Below are positions 63,701 through 64,000 of a stretch of 64,000 nt of DNA, in pieces. A program made the translations under genes and the position numbers. Each line of letters begins with the position of its first letter. The stretch's first letter is position 1. Under the pieces are notes generated by a model. It did no database searches, was not told where the DNA came from, and saw only the letters and a list, made by a program, of their open reading frames with translations. The DNA lies in the NCBI GenBank assembly GCA_050184225.1, contig JBFXAN010000013.1, positions 1 through 64,000 of the forward strand, in the 5' to 3' direction. The stretch comes from JBFXAN01 sp050184225 (GTDB taxonomy: Bacteria > Chloroflexota > Dehalococcoidia > CAUJGQ01).

Positions 63701-64000
63701 TACGGAGTCCTCCGGATTATCACCCGAGATATGGCACCAAGTTCGAGACACTGAATCCCGGGTCATCGCTCGACGCGCGGTCATCATATCGTTCCGATGT
63801 CAGGAGGCAAGTTCGACAGTGCAAACTTGTGTCGACGTTCCATGGAAGTTCTACTCGCTTCGTCGTCTATAGACATGCGATCCGCTCGAATTCGCTTGGG
63901 ATTTGCCGCTGCCCGAGGCTGACTTTCTGATGAGAGTGGCGCCTAGATACGGGAATCCGCCGACGGCACCCAGCCCGCGCACGGCGGGACGCATCGAGAA
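63701..64000. other. Upstream region of the defence operon
   Basis: This holds the helicase ribosome site and, presumably, the operon promoter; I see no convincing -10/-35 pair, no repeat of the tRNA 3' end, and no gene. The island continues beyond the window. Confidence 0.4.

Noticed and set aside
63780..64000. Right attachment site of the island
   Set aside because: No copy of the tRNA-Arg 3' end was found here; it must lie outside the window if it exists.

Overview
The window is GC-rich, dense bacterial chromosome (recA-recX, fused accDA, folE, queG, clpS, tRNA-Arg). Together with PimA-like lipid glycosylation genes, abundant Rx4H/PIN small modules and CxxC zinc-ribbon proteins, it fits a Chloroflexota/Thermomicrobia-like organism. 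That placement is inference from gene content; no rRNA is present.

Layout. 115-7.1 kb: PHP phosphoesterase, PimA-like glycosyltransferase and CDP-alcohol phosphatidyltransferase, then a secreted protein, a thioredoxin-fold protein and two paralogous membrane-anchored gluzincin peptidases. 7.2-15.2 kb: a receiver protein with a small 4-Cys partner, an aldo/keto reductase, a cation antiporter, an SH3b lipoprotein, an FAD oxidoreductase, and a VWA-like lipoprotein followed by a membrane protein that has no normal start codon. 15.4-19.0 kb: two distantly paralogous Nudix-like proteins and an IMPase-fold phosphatase. 19.4-24.8 kb: a UPF0175/PIN toxin-antitoxin (TA) pair lodged at the start of accDA, then folE and a secreted S41-like protein. 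25-31.6 kb: HtrA-like protease, MoxR/DUF58/VWA operon, DUF255 thioredoxin protein. 31.9-38.3 kb: zinc ribbon protein, recA with a LexA-type operator, recX, a DUF433/DUF5615-like TA pair with a frameshifted toxin, a dynamin-like GTPase and clpS. 38.3-48.5 kb: gamma-glutamyltransferase-like protein, queG, CBS protein, P450 next to a dead SDR fragment, M20 peptidase, TraB-like protein, polyferredoxin, CsbD.

A tRNA-Arg(TCG) at 48,563-48,638 marks the edge of an integrated island. A tyrosine recombinase lies beside it, and behind that is a roughly 13.5-kb minus-strand defence-type operon: SNF2-like helicase with DUF3883 (TTG start), CBS-HEPN protein, antitoxin/RelE-like pair, DUF1156 adenine methyltransferase, DUF3696 AAA ATPase, PIN-like nuclease, small protein, and a HEPN-DUF499 ATPase. 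The helicase/methylase/ATPase core matches a known defence arrangement. The embedded ATPase-PIN pair, the CBS-HEPN gene and the inserted TA pair are the less ordinary parts. The island's far end lies beyond the window.

The most unusual signal is shared by two unrelated loci. At accDA and at the DUF1156 methylase, a TA pair sits just upstream of the gene, and upstream of the TA pair lies a short decayed copy of that same gene's 5' end, whose small reading frame ends just inside the antitoxin start. Other recurring structure: a 160-170 bp MITE-like inverted-repeat element in two copies that ends at a start codon and supplies C-terminal codons to neighbouring genes; a second hairpin repeat family; and -10 boxes (TATACT/TATAAT) 6-7 nt before start codons, implying leaderless mRNAs.
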